Assembly: GCA_044866695.1 (NCBI GenBank) | Contig: JBIOUF010000298.1 | Coordinates: 1 to 12,838 of the forward strand | DNA length: 12,838 nucleotides | DNA from: JBIOUF01 sp044866695 | GTDB lineage: Bacteria; Actinomycetota; Actinomycetes; Propionibacteriales; Nocardioidaceae | Direction of reading: 5' to 3' | Part shown: piece after piece, positions 6,819 to 12,838 of the stretch | Numbering within the stretch: the stretch's first letter is position 1 | Layout of the letters: each line of letters opens with the position of its first letter | Made by a program: the position numbers and the translations under genes | Notes under the pieces: model-generated | What the model saw: only the letters and a program-made list of their open reading frames with translations | Database searches by the model: none | What the model was told of the DNA's origin: nothing

Positions 6819-7295
6819 ATGTTTCGATCCAAGAAGGCGCTCGCGGTGACGGCGATGGTCGCGGCAGGCCTGCCGCTGGCGATGGCCGTCCCGGCGAACG
6901 CGACGGTGACCAGCAGCGGGTGCACGGTCACGCCGCTCGCTCCGGAGTTCCACAACCAGTGGACCTCGGCCGGGGACAAGCGGATCCAGTACAAGGTCCA
7001 GGTGACCTGCAGCGCGGGACGCTCGGTCTCGGTCACGCAGGAGCGGTGGGAGGCGGACACGACCAGTGCCGACGACTACATCGGCACCAGCACGCTGACC
7101 AACGACTTCACCTCGGCGGGCGGCACCGTGACTCGCACGGTGACGGCCACGCTGCCGGACGCCGACCCGTGGGGCGACGACAACGAGGAGATGTACCAGC
7201 GGGTGCGCTTCACCGTGACCAGCGTCGGGAACCCTCCGGTCGTCTCGGCAGTGACGTCCTGGGACTACAGCCCGACCAGGACGTTCCACCTCTGA
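6819..7295 (+). CDS. Small secreted protein, unknown function
   Basis: A 158-residue protein with a clear Sec signal peptide: a basic N-terminus with RSKK, a hydrophobic core, and a cleavage-like VPANA at about residue 28. The mature part is about 130 residues, rich in Thr, Ser and Val, with beta-strand-like alternation and two Cys (near residues 35 and 64) that could form a disulfide. I infer an extracellular beta-sandwich. AGGGGG at 6808-6813 is a strong ribosome-binding site 5 nt before the ATG. I do not recognise a family. It resembles the secreted gene at 11049 in size and in a V-x-C-S strand, but that likeness is weak. A hairpin terminator follows 14 bp after the stop. Confidence 0.8.
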   Translation: MFRSKKALAVTAMVAAGLPLAMAVPANATVTSSGCTVTPLAPEFHNQWTSAGDKRIQYKVQVTCSAGRSVSVTQERWEADTTSADDYIGTSTLTNDFTSAGGTVTRTVTATLPDADPWGDDNEEMYQRVRFTVTSVGNPPVVSAVTSWDYSPTRTFHL

Positions 7296-7308
7296 TCCAC
7301 CCCGGGGC

Positions 7309-7337
7309 GGAGGTGTCGGCGCGCTGCCGGCACCTCC
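7309..7337 (+). terminator. Hairpin terminator after the secreted-protein gene
   Basis: A 12-bp stem (7309-7320 with 7326-7337, one T-G wobble) closes a 5-base loop, starting 14 bp after the stop codon. There is no T-run, as is common for terminators in high-GC actinobacteria. It also lies immediately beyond the broken end of the convergent vWA gene and could act on both strands. Confidence 0.65.
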
Positions 7338-7357
7338 GTCGGCCGTTCACGCCCTGG

Positions 7358-7651
7358 TGCGCCGGGGTCGTCGCGGGAGAACACCTCGGCGCCGAACACC
7401 CGGACGCCTACCTGCGCCTCGTCCGGCAGCCGGTCCACGACCTGGTCGAGCGCGGACTTCGCGGCATCGATCTTCGTGCCGCCGCCGGCCGCGGGCTCCT
7501 TCATCGAGCCGGACGAGTCCAGCACCAGCACGAGGCGGTCGGCCGGTGCGTCTGCCGCCGACGCCGCCGACGCCTCCGGCACCTGCGCCGCCGCAGGCGC
7601 CAGGCCTGCCGCGCTCGCCAGGAGGGTCACGAGGAGGCAGAGTCTGAGCAT
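7358..7651 (-). pseudogene. Truncated secreted von Willebrand factor A-domain protein
   Basis: From ATG 7651 the frame gives a signal peptide (LCLLVTLLASAAGLAPAAA) and then the start of a vWA domain. This has the MIDAS motif DSSGS at residues 45-49, a KIDAAKSALDQVV helix, and VGVRVFGAEVFSRDDPGA up to about residue 98. Typical members continue for at least another 100 residues with the second and third MIDAS loops. Here the recognisable sequence ends at about 7358 and the frame runs on meaninglessly through a terminator hairpin to a stop inside the neighbouring gene (7265-7267). I infer loss of the 3' part by deletion or rearrangement. A translated 128-residue stub is possible but should lack a complete metal site. 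Confidence 0.75.
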
Positions 7652-7904
7652 CCGAGCAGGCTAGACGCCGGGCCGACCGCCGGTGCGGGCGGCCGGCGCA
7701 CGGGGACTCGCCCTTGCCTCGGGCGCTCGGGCCCACGCAATCCAGCAGATCGCGACGAGGAGGTCGGCGTGCTCCGGACCCTGTGGTTGGCGGCGGGGCG
7801 ACCGTCGCCGACCTAGTCGTCGAAGCCCTCGGCGGCCGAGTCCCGGAGCACGAGGCGCTCGGCGCGAGCTGAGCACCTCGACGCGCCGGCGGTCCCGGAC
7901 CGGC
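7652..7904. other. Spacer upstream of the vWA remnant, no gene called
   Basis: About 250 bp between the vWA start and the methyltransferase stop. Short frames are open on both strands but none has a start, ribosome-binding site and recognisable protein together. The only clear signal is the -10-like box at its left edge. Confidence 0.4.
7658..7663 (-). promoter_or_regulatory. Putative -10 box for leaderless vWA transcript
   Basis: On the minus strand TAGCCT is followed by exactly 6 nt and then the ATG at 7651. That is the spacing expected if transcription starts on the A of the start codon. There is no Shine-Dalgarno. It suggests the broken gene may still be transcribed. Confidence 0.4.
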
Positions 7905-8768
7905 TCACGGTCCGGGGACACGCGCCGCGACGACATGGCAGCGGAACGGCGCCTCGAGCCGGCCGTCCGCCTCCGTGAACGGCGCCCACACGACCCGCGC
8001 GCGCCGGCGCAGCTCGGCGTAGGTCTCCGGGTCCAGGCGCTCGGCGAGCGGCGTGCTCTCGACCTCCGTCGTCACCGCGGCGTCGACCGTCGCGGCGCCG
8101 TACGTGCCGGTGACCGTCCGCGCGCCGGTGACGACGGCGCCCGCGGACTCCAGCAGGGCGGTCAGCCCGGCCAGGTCACCGCAGGCGAAGTACGTCGTCA
8201 GCAGCGACGCCGCCTCCGGCCCAGCCAGCTCGGCCGCCATCTCGACGAACGGCCGGAACGCCGCCTGCTCCTCCAGCGCGGCGGGCACCAGCACGGCGAC
8301 CGTGCCTGCCGCGACCCGAGCCATCTCCGCGACGGCGGCACCTCGGTCCGGCAGGAACATCAGCGCCATCTGGCACAGCACCACGTCGAAGGAGCCGTCG
8401 GGGAAGGGCAGCGACGTGGCATCCGCCTGGCGCCACTCGATGTCGCCGCGCACCCGGCGGGCGACGGTGAGCATCGCCTCGTTGAGGTCCGCGCCGACCA
8501 CCCGTCCCTGGGCTCCGACCAGGTCCGCGGCGGTCCGGGCGACCACACCGGTGCCGCACGCGACGTCCAGCACAGAGGCGCCCGGCGCCACCCCGGCCAG
8601 GTCGCACAGGATGGGCGCCCACTGAGCGAAGAAGGCGGGCACGAACGCCGACTCGTAGAGCTCGGCCGCCTCGACCGGGATCTGGAAGGCTTCTGCTGGT
8701 CCGGCCGGTCCGGCCGGCCCCGGCCTGCTGCTGGTCGCGCTGCTCGTCGTGCTGGCCCTGGACGTCAT
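7905..8768 (-). CDS. Class I SAM-dependent methyltransferase (methyltransferase type 11)
   Basis: A 287-residue cytoplasmic enzyme with a UbiE/methyltransf_11 core. Motif I VLDVACGTG is at about 66-74 and binds SAM. The acidic end of strand 2 is at D94 in VVGADLNEAML, the QADATSLPFPDGSFD segment spans about 114-128, and the motif IV strand VVLCQMALMFLP follows. The acceptor, probably a small molecule, cannot be predicted. Two starts are possible, 8804 and 8768. I choose 8768 because two perfect palindromes lie just upstream of it and the extra 12 residues are low-complexity. Neither start has a good ribosome-binding site. Residues 15-25 form a Pro-Gly-Ala linker. The gene follows the LuxR regulator on the same strand, 70 bp downstream. 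Confidence 0.85.
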   Translation of the reverse strand: MTSRASTTSSATSSRPGPAGPAGPAEAFQIPVEAAELYESAFVPAFFAQWAPILCDLAGVAPGASVLDVACGTGVVARTAADLVGAQGRVVGADLNEAMLTVARRVRGDIEWRQADATSLPFPDGSFDVVLCQMALMFLPDRGAAVAEMARVAAGTVAVLVPAALEEQAAFRPFVEMAAELAGPEAASLLTTYFACGDLAGLTALLESAGAVVTGARTVTGTYGAATVDAAVTTEVESTPLAERLDPETYAELRRRARVVWAPFTEADGRLEAPFRCHVVAARVPGP

Positions 8769-8783
8769 GGTCCGAGCGTGCCG

Positions 8784-8817
8784 CCCGGGCGCCCGGGGAA
8801 GCATCGGTCAGCTGACC
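8784..8817. promoter_or_regulatory. Two adjacent perfect palindromes upstream of the methyltransferase
   Basis: CCCGGGCGCCCGGG (8784-8797) and GGTCAGCTGACC (8806-8817) are both exact inverted repeats in the spacer between the LuxR regulator and the methyltransferase. The first could fold as a hairpin at the end of the regulator transcript. The second has the form of a dimer-bound operator. LuxR/NarL-type proteins bind dyads, so autoregulation or control of the methyltransferase is conceivable but unproven. Confidence 0.35.
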
Positions 8818-8838
8818 CATTCGTTGCGGGCGACGCCA

Positions 8839-10509
8839 CTATCGGCGCGGGTGCGGCTGCGGCTCCGCCAGGGTGGTTGCGGCGTACGCCGCCGCCTCGG
8901 CCCGGTTGCGCAGCGACAGCTTGGCCAAGATGCTGCTCACGTGGTGCCCGGCGGTCCTGCGGCTGATGTGCAGGCGCTGCGCGATCTCCGGGTTGGACAG
9001 CCCCTGGCCGAGCAGCCTGACCACCTGCTGCTCCCGGTCGGTCAGCACGCCGGCCCGCTTCGCGCCCGTGCGGGGTACGACGCCCATGGTCCGCAGGAAC
9101 GCCGCGACCCGGTCGGCCTCGACGGCTGCGCCGAGCTCCTCGAACGCCGACAGCGCCAGTCGGGCCCCCTCCACCGCCGGTACGGGGTCGGCACCGGCGA
9201 GCGTGGCGGCGAGCTCGAAGCGGGCGCGCGCCGCCTCGTAGGGCATCCCGGCACCCGACCAGCCGGCCACCGCGCGCTCGAGGCCCTCGGCCGCCCCGGC
9301 CGTGTCCCCCCGGGCCCGGGCGACCCGTCCGCGCGCCGCCGCCGCCAGGGCGTCCAGACGCTGGTTGGGTGGAGCCGTCGCGACCGCGGCCAACCGCCGC
9401 GCGGCCCTTCCGGCGGCGTCGAGGTCGTGGTCGGCCAGCCGCGCGTCCACGAGCTGGTCCAGCGCGGAGGCGAGATGGAGCCGATGCCGGGACAGGCGGC
9501 GCCACCGGCGTTCCAGGAGCCGGCGCGCTCCCGCCCCGTCGCCTTTGGCCAGCCGGAGGGCCGATACGGCCAGCGTCTGTTCCGCCTCGGCGTCGGCGGT
9601 GCCGCCCGCCTCGGTGAGCAGCCGTTCGGCGTCCTCCAGCCGGCCCTGCCGCACGCGCAGCGTCGCCAGCCGGGTCAGCGACCGGCGGTGCAGGGCGGGC
9701 AACCTGCCCGCGGTGAGGCGGACCCCGGTGCCAAGCTCGCGCTCCGCGTCCGCCCACCGGCCCAGCGAGGTCAGCACACTGCCGTAGTAGACCCGGCATT
9801 CGGCGTGCAGGAACGGGCATCCGTAGCGCTCGACGAACCCGTCCGCGACCCGGCACCACTGCTCGGCGCGCTCGAAGTCACCGGCCAGCTCGCAGGCGTT
9901 GAGCATGTCGCAGCAGGTGTACACCACCGTGTCCAGGCTGGTCGCCTCGCCGGCCAGCGCGGCCGCCATCGCCTCGTCGAGCAGCGCCAGGCCGGCATCC
10001 TCGTCACCGCGGCCCACCCGGATCAGGCCCAGCTGGGAGGAGGCGGTGAGCTCGAGGTCGACGTCGCCGGTGTCCCGGGCGAGGCCGAGGGCGCGCCGGG
10101 TGAGCTCCTCGGCGAGGGGGAGGTCGGCCATCCGGTAGGCCCGGGTCACCCACACCCATCCGTGGCGGACACCCGGCGCGGTGCCCCAGAGCAGCCGCTC
10201 CGCGCGGCCGGTCCAGCCGTTGGCCGCGGCGGCGTTGCCGAAGTCGGCCTTGTAGGTGACGGCCAGCCGGACGGCGCAGTCCACGGCGCCGGCGGTCGCA
10301 CCGGCCCGCCGGAACAGGGTGTACGCGCGGGTGCACCGCTCCACGCTGGCCTTGCTCTCGCCCAGCCACCACAGCGCGGTCGCCAGCCCGAGGCAGGCCT
10401 CGGCCGTCTCGCCTTCGGCGATCGAGGCCTCGAAGGCGGCACGCGCCTCCTCCCAGCGACCGGCCGCGAGCGCGGCGGTGCCGGCCGGAGCGGGATCGGG
10501 CGCGGCCAT
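8839..10509 (-). CDS. LuxR-family transcriptional regulator with TPR-like repeats
   Basis: A 556-residue regulator. Residues about 10-480 are almost all Ala/Leu/Arg-rich helices with TPR-like pairing, for example AAGRWEEARAAFEASIAEGE near the N-terminus. The C-terminus (about 489-550) is a LuxR/GerE HTH with LTDREQQVVRLLGQGLSNPE, IAQRLHISRRTAGHHV and a final AKL helix. It lacks the Walker A and B ATPase of MalT/LAL regulators, so it is a shorter TPR-HTH form whose inducer or partner is unknown. ATG 10509 is chosen because TPR-like sequence begins right after it and residues upstream are Pro/Arg-rich shadow. No strong ribosome-binding site is seen. The methyltransferase downstream is the obvious candidate for co-transcription. 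Confidence 0.87.
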   Translation of the reverse strand: MAAPDPAPAGTAALAAGRWEEARAAFEASIAEGETAEACLGLATALWWLGESKASVERCTRAYTLFRRAGATAGAVDCAVRLAVTYKADFGNAAAANGWTGRAERLLWGTAPGVRHGWVWVTRAYRMADLPLAEELTRRALGLARDTGDVDLELTASSQLGLIRVGRGDEDAGLALLDEAMAAALAGEATSLDTVVYTCCDMLNACELAGDFERAEQWCRVADGFVERYGCPFLHAECRVYYGSVLTSLGRWADAERELGTGVRLTAGRLPALHRRSLTRLATLRVRQGRLEDAERLLTEAGGTADAEAEQTLAVSALRLAKGDGAGARRLLERRWRRLSRHRLHLASALDQLVDARLADHDLDAAGRAARRLAAVATAPPNQRLDALAAAARGRVARARGDTAGAAEGLERAVAGWSGAGMPYEAARARFELAATLAGADPVPAVEGARLALSAFEELGAAVEADRVAAFLRTMGVVPRTGAKRAGVLTDREQQVVRLLGQGLSNPEIAQRLHISRRTAGHHVSSILAKLSLRNRAEAAAYAATTLAEPQPHPRR

Positions 10510-10778
10510 GGTGCCGCCATTCTGGCAACACCGCAGGTCGGGTGGCAGCGCTCGACGCCGGCGGCGCCGCGATGGCCGTGGGGCACGGGGACCAGGTCGC
10601 GTCGGAGGAGGGAATCCCGCGCCTCCTCTCGGCCATGAATGCGGATTCGGACCGGCCCGTGGTCTAGTCATTGTCTGCCGATGGCAGGAATAGCCGAGCA
10701 ATAGCAAAGCGGCACCGGCTGACGTCTGTGCCGGTCGCCGGTCCCGCGCCGGGCGCGTCCCAGCATGCCGGTGAAGCC

Positions 10779-10817
10779 GCAGGTGAGAGCACCTGTCGGG
10801 GGAGGGCGACCCGCCCT
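10779..10817. repeat. Two consecutive perfect hairpins in the intergenic region
   Basis: CAGGTG-AGAG-CACCTG (10780-10795, extended by a G-T pair) is followed 6 bp later by AGGGCG-ACC-CGCCCT (10803-10817). A weaker GTCC/GGAC dyad follows, and then CTCTTTA. They could be operator dyads, or terminator or leader structures. Short dyads are frequent by chance at this GC content. Confidence 0.35.
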
Positions 10818-11000
10818 GGTCCAGCCCGGCGGGACTCTTTACCGTCGTAGCCGTGCTGCGGGTCAAATCGGGCACTTGCGGCCATGGCGAGCAACTCAGT
10901 GCGCGCCGCAGTATGCGGATGACGCCTCGGTCGACTTCGTAAAGAAAGCGCGGTATTCGAGGCGGCTCGCTGCTTCCTGATGATCCTGATCACACGCAGG

Positions 11001-11022
11001 GGCCGGCCAAGGGGGGCCGGTT
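11001..11022 (+). repeat. Hairpin in the putative 5' leader of the secreted-protein gene
   Basis: CCGGCC (11003-11008) pairs with GGCCGG (11015-11020) around loop AAGGGG, extendable by two G-T pairs. It ends about 26 bp before ATG 11049 and 11 bp before the ribosome-binding site. It may stabilise the transcript or influence translation. Confidence 0.35.
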
Positions 11023-11048
11023 CCGAGTGACCCGGAGGGGGTTAGTCC

Positions 11049-11498
11049 ATGAGGAGTGTTCGCAGGGGGGCCGCGCTCGCAGCGGCCGGAGCGCTCATGA
11101 CGGGCGGGTTCTTGGCGGCTACGGTCGTCCCCGCTCACGCCGACAACACGGCGGTGTCCATCGAGAAGTCCGCGAAGCTGTCGGCCTCGAAGAAGATCGT
11201 CAACGTCAAGGCGACGGTGGTGTGCTCCGACGAGACCACCTCGGCGTTCATGACGGCCCAGGTGCAGCAGACCAACCCCGCCGGTGGCACGCAGGTCGCC
11301 ACCAGCGCGGTGATCTCGCTCGGCGCGATCGAGTGCACCGGTGACGAGGAGCAGGTCACCATCCCGGTCCGCCGGCCCACCGGCGGCTACAACTGGCGGG
11401 CCGGCGAGGCGGCCGTGCGGAACGTGGTCTTCACGACCAGCGACCCGAGCGGCACCTACACCGCCTTCCTCAAGGCCCGGACCGTCAAGGTCTCCTGA
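11049..11498 (+). CDS. Small secreted beta-sandwich-like protein
   Basis: A 149-residue protein with a typical Sec signal peptide (R-rich start, Ala/Gly core, VVPAHA cleavage-like site at about residues 26-31). The mature domain of about 118 residues has alternating strands, including KIVNVKATVVCS and a later IECTG. Its two Cys (about 60 and 96) could pair. It resembles small actinobacterial secreted proteins of the DUF6299 kind, with a Cys strand, a Gln-containing strand and a W-x-x-G-x-A region, but I hold that loosely. GGAGGGG at 11034-11040 is a strong ribosome-binding site. A long hairpin separates it from the next secreted gene. An extracellular or cell-wall location is inferred. Confidence 0.8.
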   Translation: MRSVRRGAALAAAGALMTGGFLAATVVPAHADNTAVSIEKSAKLSASKKIVNVKATVVCSDETTSAFMTAQVQQTNPAGGTQVATSAVISLGAIECTGDEEQVTIPVRRPTGGYNWRAGEAAVRNVVFTTSDPSGTYTAFLKARTVKVS

Positions 11499-11523
11499 CC
11501 GACGCCGGCGTCGACGAACGAGA

Positions 11524-11562
11524 ACGGCGGCCCACTCCACGCACCCTGGGGTGGGCCGCCGT
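11524..11562 (+). terminator. Long hairpin between the two secreted-protein genes
   Basis: A 16-bp stem (11524-11539 with 11547-11562, one T-G wobble) with a 7-base loop begins 26 bp after the stop of the upstream gene. It ends 6 bp before the GAGGAG ribosome-binding site of the next one. There is no T-run. It is a strong terminator candidate, but its closeness to the next start would also fit attenuation or a processing and stability element in a two-gene transcript. Confidence 0.7.
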
Positions 11563-11581
11563 CCGCACGAGGAGGGGGACC

Positions 11582-12712
11582 ATGAACAGAGTAGTAACCA
11601 CGCTGGTCGGCATCGCGCTGGTCGCCGGGATGAGCCCGGTCGCCGGGATGAGCATGGCCGCCGGCGCTCCGGCGGCGCAGGCCCGGCGCGCGGCGCCACC
11701 ACCGAGGCCCACGATCACCGCCTCGACGGCGGCACCGGTCGTCGGCAAGGCGTTCCGGCTCACCGGACGGGCCGGGGGCACGCGGCCCGGCCGGATCGTC
11801 CTGCAGCGCAAGGCGAGCGCGCACGGCCGCTGGTCGGCGGTGGCCTCGAGGCAGCTCACCGGTTCCACCCGCAGGGCGACCTGGACGCGCCGCGAGCCCG
11901 TCGTCCGGACGGTCTGGTACCGCACCAGGCTCGGCGCCCGGCACTCGCAGGCGGTGCGGATCACGGTCCGCAGGCCGCCCCCGCCGCCGACGACGTTCAT
12001 CATGTCCGCCGGTCGCACGGACGGCGGCGACATCTTCGTCGGCGAGGTGTACTCCGTGGGCGGGGAGCTCACCAAGGGCGCGGCCGGCGTGGGCGGCGTC
12101 TCGTTCGCCGTGGAGCGTCGCCTCGGCATCAGTGGCCCCTGGCAGTCGCTCGGGTCGTACACGACCGACGACAGCGGCGCGTTCAGCCTCTCCGACTCCA
12201 GCGCCGAGCGCGGCATGGTGTACTACCGCGCCACGGGGGGAGGCAGGTCGGGCATGACGGCGATGCCGGTCTTCGACATGGTCTCCATGCCGGCCGTCAC
12301 GGGGGCCACGCTGAAGATGAGCTTCAAGCCCACGACGTGCAACGCGACGCTCGGCGGCGACGACAGCGCGGTCACCATCGGGCTGCGCGAGAAGACCGGG
12401 TGCGCCACCAAGGCCGGCGACTACGTCGACCTGCGCTGGAACCCGCCGGGGATCTGCGCGCCGGTGCGGCTGGACGACTTCTCGTTGACCGGTGAGTCCT
12501 CGCCGTCCGCCGAGGAGGTGCGGGTGCAGGTCTACCTGGACGGCAACCCGATCTACCCCGAGCAGTGGCGCCGGGTGCAGCGCGGCTCCAGCACCGGGTC
12601 GTTCAGCACGGGCTCCAACGAGTTCGACGAGCTCGGCATCCGGATGACCGTCTCGGAGGGCTCCGGCGACTTCGTCGGCGAGATCGCGAACGCGGAGGCC
12701 CAGTGCCTGTGA
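11582..12712 (+). CDS. Secreted multi-domain Ig-like protein
   Basis: A 376-residue protein with a Sec signal peptide ending near residue 34. Residues about 40-130 form an Ig-like domain of the actinobacterial type with RIVLQRKASAHGRWSAVASR, a strand pattern seen in repeated extracellular domains, followed by a PPPPP linker at about 132-136. Residues 137-225 carry a second beta domain with VSFAVERR, W and TTDDSGAFSLS motifs. The last 150 residues hold all four mature-region Cys, suggesting two disulfides, and I do not recognise that part. No enzyme motif is visible, so adhesion or a surface-structural role is an inference. GAGGAGGGGG ending 3 nt before the ATG is a very strong ribosome-binding site. 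Confidence 0.8.
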   Translation: MNRVVTTLVGIALVAGMSPVAGMSMAAGAPAAQARRAAPPPRPTITASTAAPVVGKAFRLTGRAGGTRPGRIVLQRKASAHGRWSAVASRQLTGSTRRATWTRREPVVRTVWYRTRLGARHSQAVRITVRRPPPPPTTFIMSAGRTDGGDIFVGEVYSVGGELTKGAAGVGGVSFAVERRLGISGPWQSLGSYTTDDSGAFSLSDSSAERGMVYYRATGGGRSGMTAMPVFDMVSMPAVTGATLKMSFKPTTCNATLGGDDSAVTIGLREKTGCATKAGDYVDLRWNPPGICAPVRLDDFSLTGESSPSAEEVRVQVYLDGNPIYPEQWRRVQRGSSTGSFSTGSNEFDELGIRMTVSEGSGDFVGEIANAEAQCL

Positions 12713-12729
12713 CCCGGGGCCTGTGACCC
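12705..12729. repeat. Direct repeat spanning the stop codon of the secreted protein
   Basis: GCCTGTGACCC occurs at 12705-12715, including the TGA stop, and again at 12719-12729, 14 bp apart. It looks like a short tandem duplication at the gene end, and it provides a second TGA in a different frame. Confidence 0.6.
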
Positions 12730-12740
12730 CCGCCGGCGGC

Positions 12741-12787
12741 CCGAGGAGCGAGGCTGCGAGCCCGTCTCGAAACCAGTCTCGAAACCA
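12741..12787. repeat. REP-like intergenic element with a 12-bp tandem duplication
   Basis: The sequence GAGGAGCGAGGCTGCGAG followed by GTCTCGAAACCA resembles a palindromic intergenic element that I recall as abundant in Nocardioides-like genomes (GAGGAGCGAG...GTCTCGAAACC). Here the right arm GTCTCGAAACCA is exactly duplicated in tandem (12764-12775 and 12776-12787). A small GGCT-GCG-AGCC hairpin lies inside at 12752-12762. The element sits between the last gene and its terminal hairpin. Confidence 0.6.
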
Positions 12788-12811
12788 CTGGCGCGCGTAC
12801 GAACGACGACG

Positions 12812-12838
12812 CCGGCCCACCCCCGAGAGGTGGGCCGG
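12812..12838 (+). terminator. Terminator hairpin at the window end
   Basis: A perfect 10-bp stem (12812-12821 with 12829-12838) and a 7-base loop lie about 100 bp after the last stop codon. The stem may extend past the window. Its core GGCCCAC/GTGGGCC is the same as that of the hairpin at 11524-11562. It probably ends the secreted-protein transcript or a convergent one from outside the window. Confidence 0.6.

Larger units (their letters stand above)
10510..11048. other. 539-bp gene-free region between divergent genes
   Basis: No convincing gene on either strand: short frames here have no start signals or recognisable product. The region must hold the promoters of the divergent LuxR gene and the secreted-protein gene. 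It contains several short perfect hairpins (10779-10796, 10803-10817, 10906-10918, 11001-11022). It also has a strong ribosome-binding site, GGAGGGG at 11034-11040, 8 nt before ATG 11049. A stretch around 10930-10960 is less GC-rich than its surroundings and is a plausible promoter zone, but I cannot assign -35 and -10 boxes with confidence. Confidence 0.5.

Noticed and set aside
8749..10638. 629-codon open frame on the plus strand opposite the LuxR regulator
   Set aside because: It is antisense to a gene with a clear HTH and TPR pattern; the product is Gly/Arg/Gln-rich with no motif.
11456..12820. 454-codon minus-strand frame opposite the secreted protein
   Set aside because: The plus strand has a strong ribosome-binding site, signal peptide and Ig-like motifs. 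The minus frame is compositionally shadow-like and runs through the terminal hairpin.
1..12838. CRISPR arrays, rRNA genes, complete insertion sequences
   Set aside because: I saw no regularly spaced repeats, no rRNA-like stretches and no transposase motifs or matched terminal inverted repeats.

Overview
The window is very GC-rich and carries gene families typical of high-GC Actinobacteria: a DUF222/13E12-type HNH endonuclease, a two-TM potassium channel with RCK domains, a TPR-LuxR regulator and small secreted Ig-like proteins. TAnnnT -10 boxes sit at or next to ATG codons, as in leaderless actinobacterial transcription. A repeat of the kind I associate with Nocardioides-like genomes lies near the right end. 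I infer a Nocardioidaceae-like actinomycete; the exact taxon cannot be read from the sequence.

Left part (1-2500). The tail of an HNH endonuclease gene is followed by a CAU-anticodon tRNA (194-267) and, convergently, a complete RCK potassium channel (467-1462, minus). About 800 bp of gene debris comes next: a frameshifted end of an alpha/beta hydrolase (minus), the membrane part of a sensor histidine kinase (plus), and the middle of a response-regulator receiver domain (plus) fused out of frame to the kinase piece. This looks like a deletion and recombination scar.

Restriction-modification block (2502-4857). Directly after the scar is a two-gene R-M system: a PD-(D/E)XK-like nuclease of a family I do not recognise, and a gamma-class N6-adenine DNA methyltransferase. 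Both genes appear to be leaderless or nearly so. One 60-base sample of the block has clearly lower GC than one from the following operon, consistent with horizontal acquisition. The response-regulator scrap is in frame with the nuclease without an intervening stop.

Middle (4921-7651). A translationally coupled minus-strand pair encodes a PAPS-type sulfotransferase and a class IV PLP aminotransferase; the two activities correspond to a fusion that I recall from plants. Divergent from it is a small secreted protein with a strong terminator, which abuts a von Willebrand A-domain gene that is cut off about 98 codons in.

Right part (7905-12838). A class I methyltransferase lies downstream of a 556-residue TPR-LuxR regulator, with two perfect palindromes in the spacer. 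After a 539-bp gene-free stretch rich in short dyads, two secreted beta-sandwich-like proteins follow in tandem. A long hairpin lies between them, and another with a similar core closes the window. A REP-like element and short tandem duplications lie just before it. The candidates most worth following up are the R-M nuclease and its scarred insertion site, the sulfotransferase-aminotransferase unit, and the secreted protein pair with its structured flanks.
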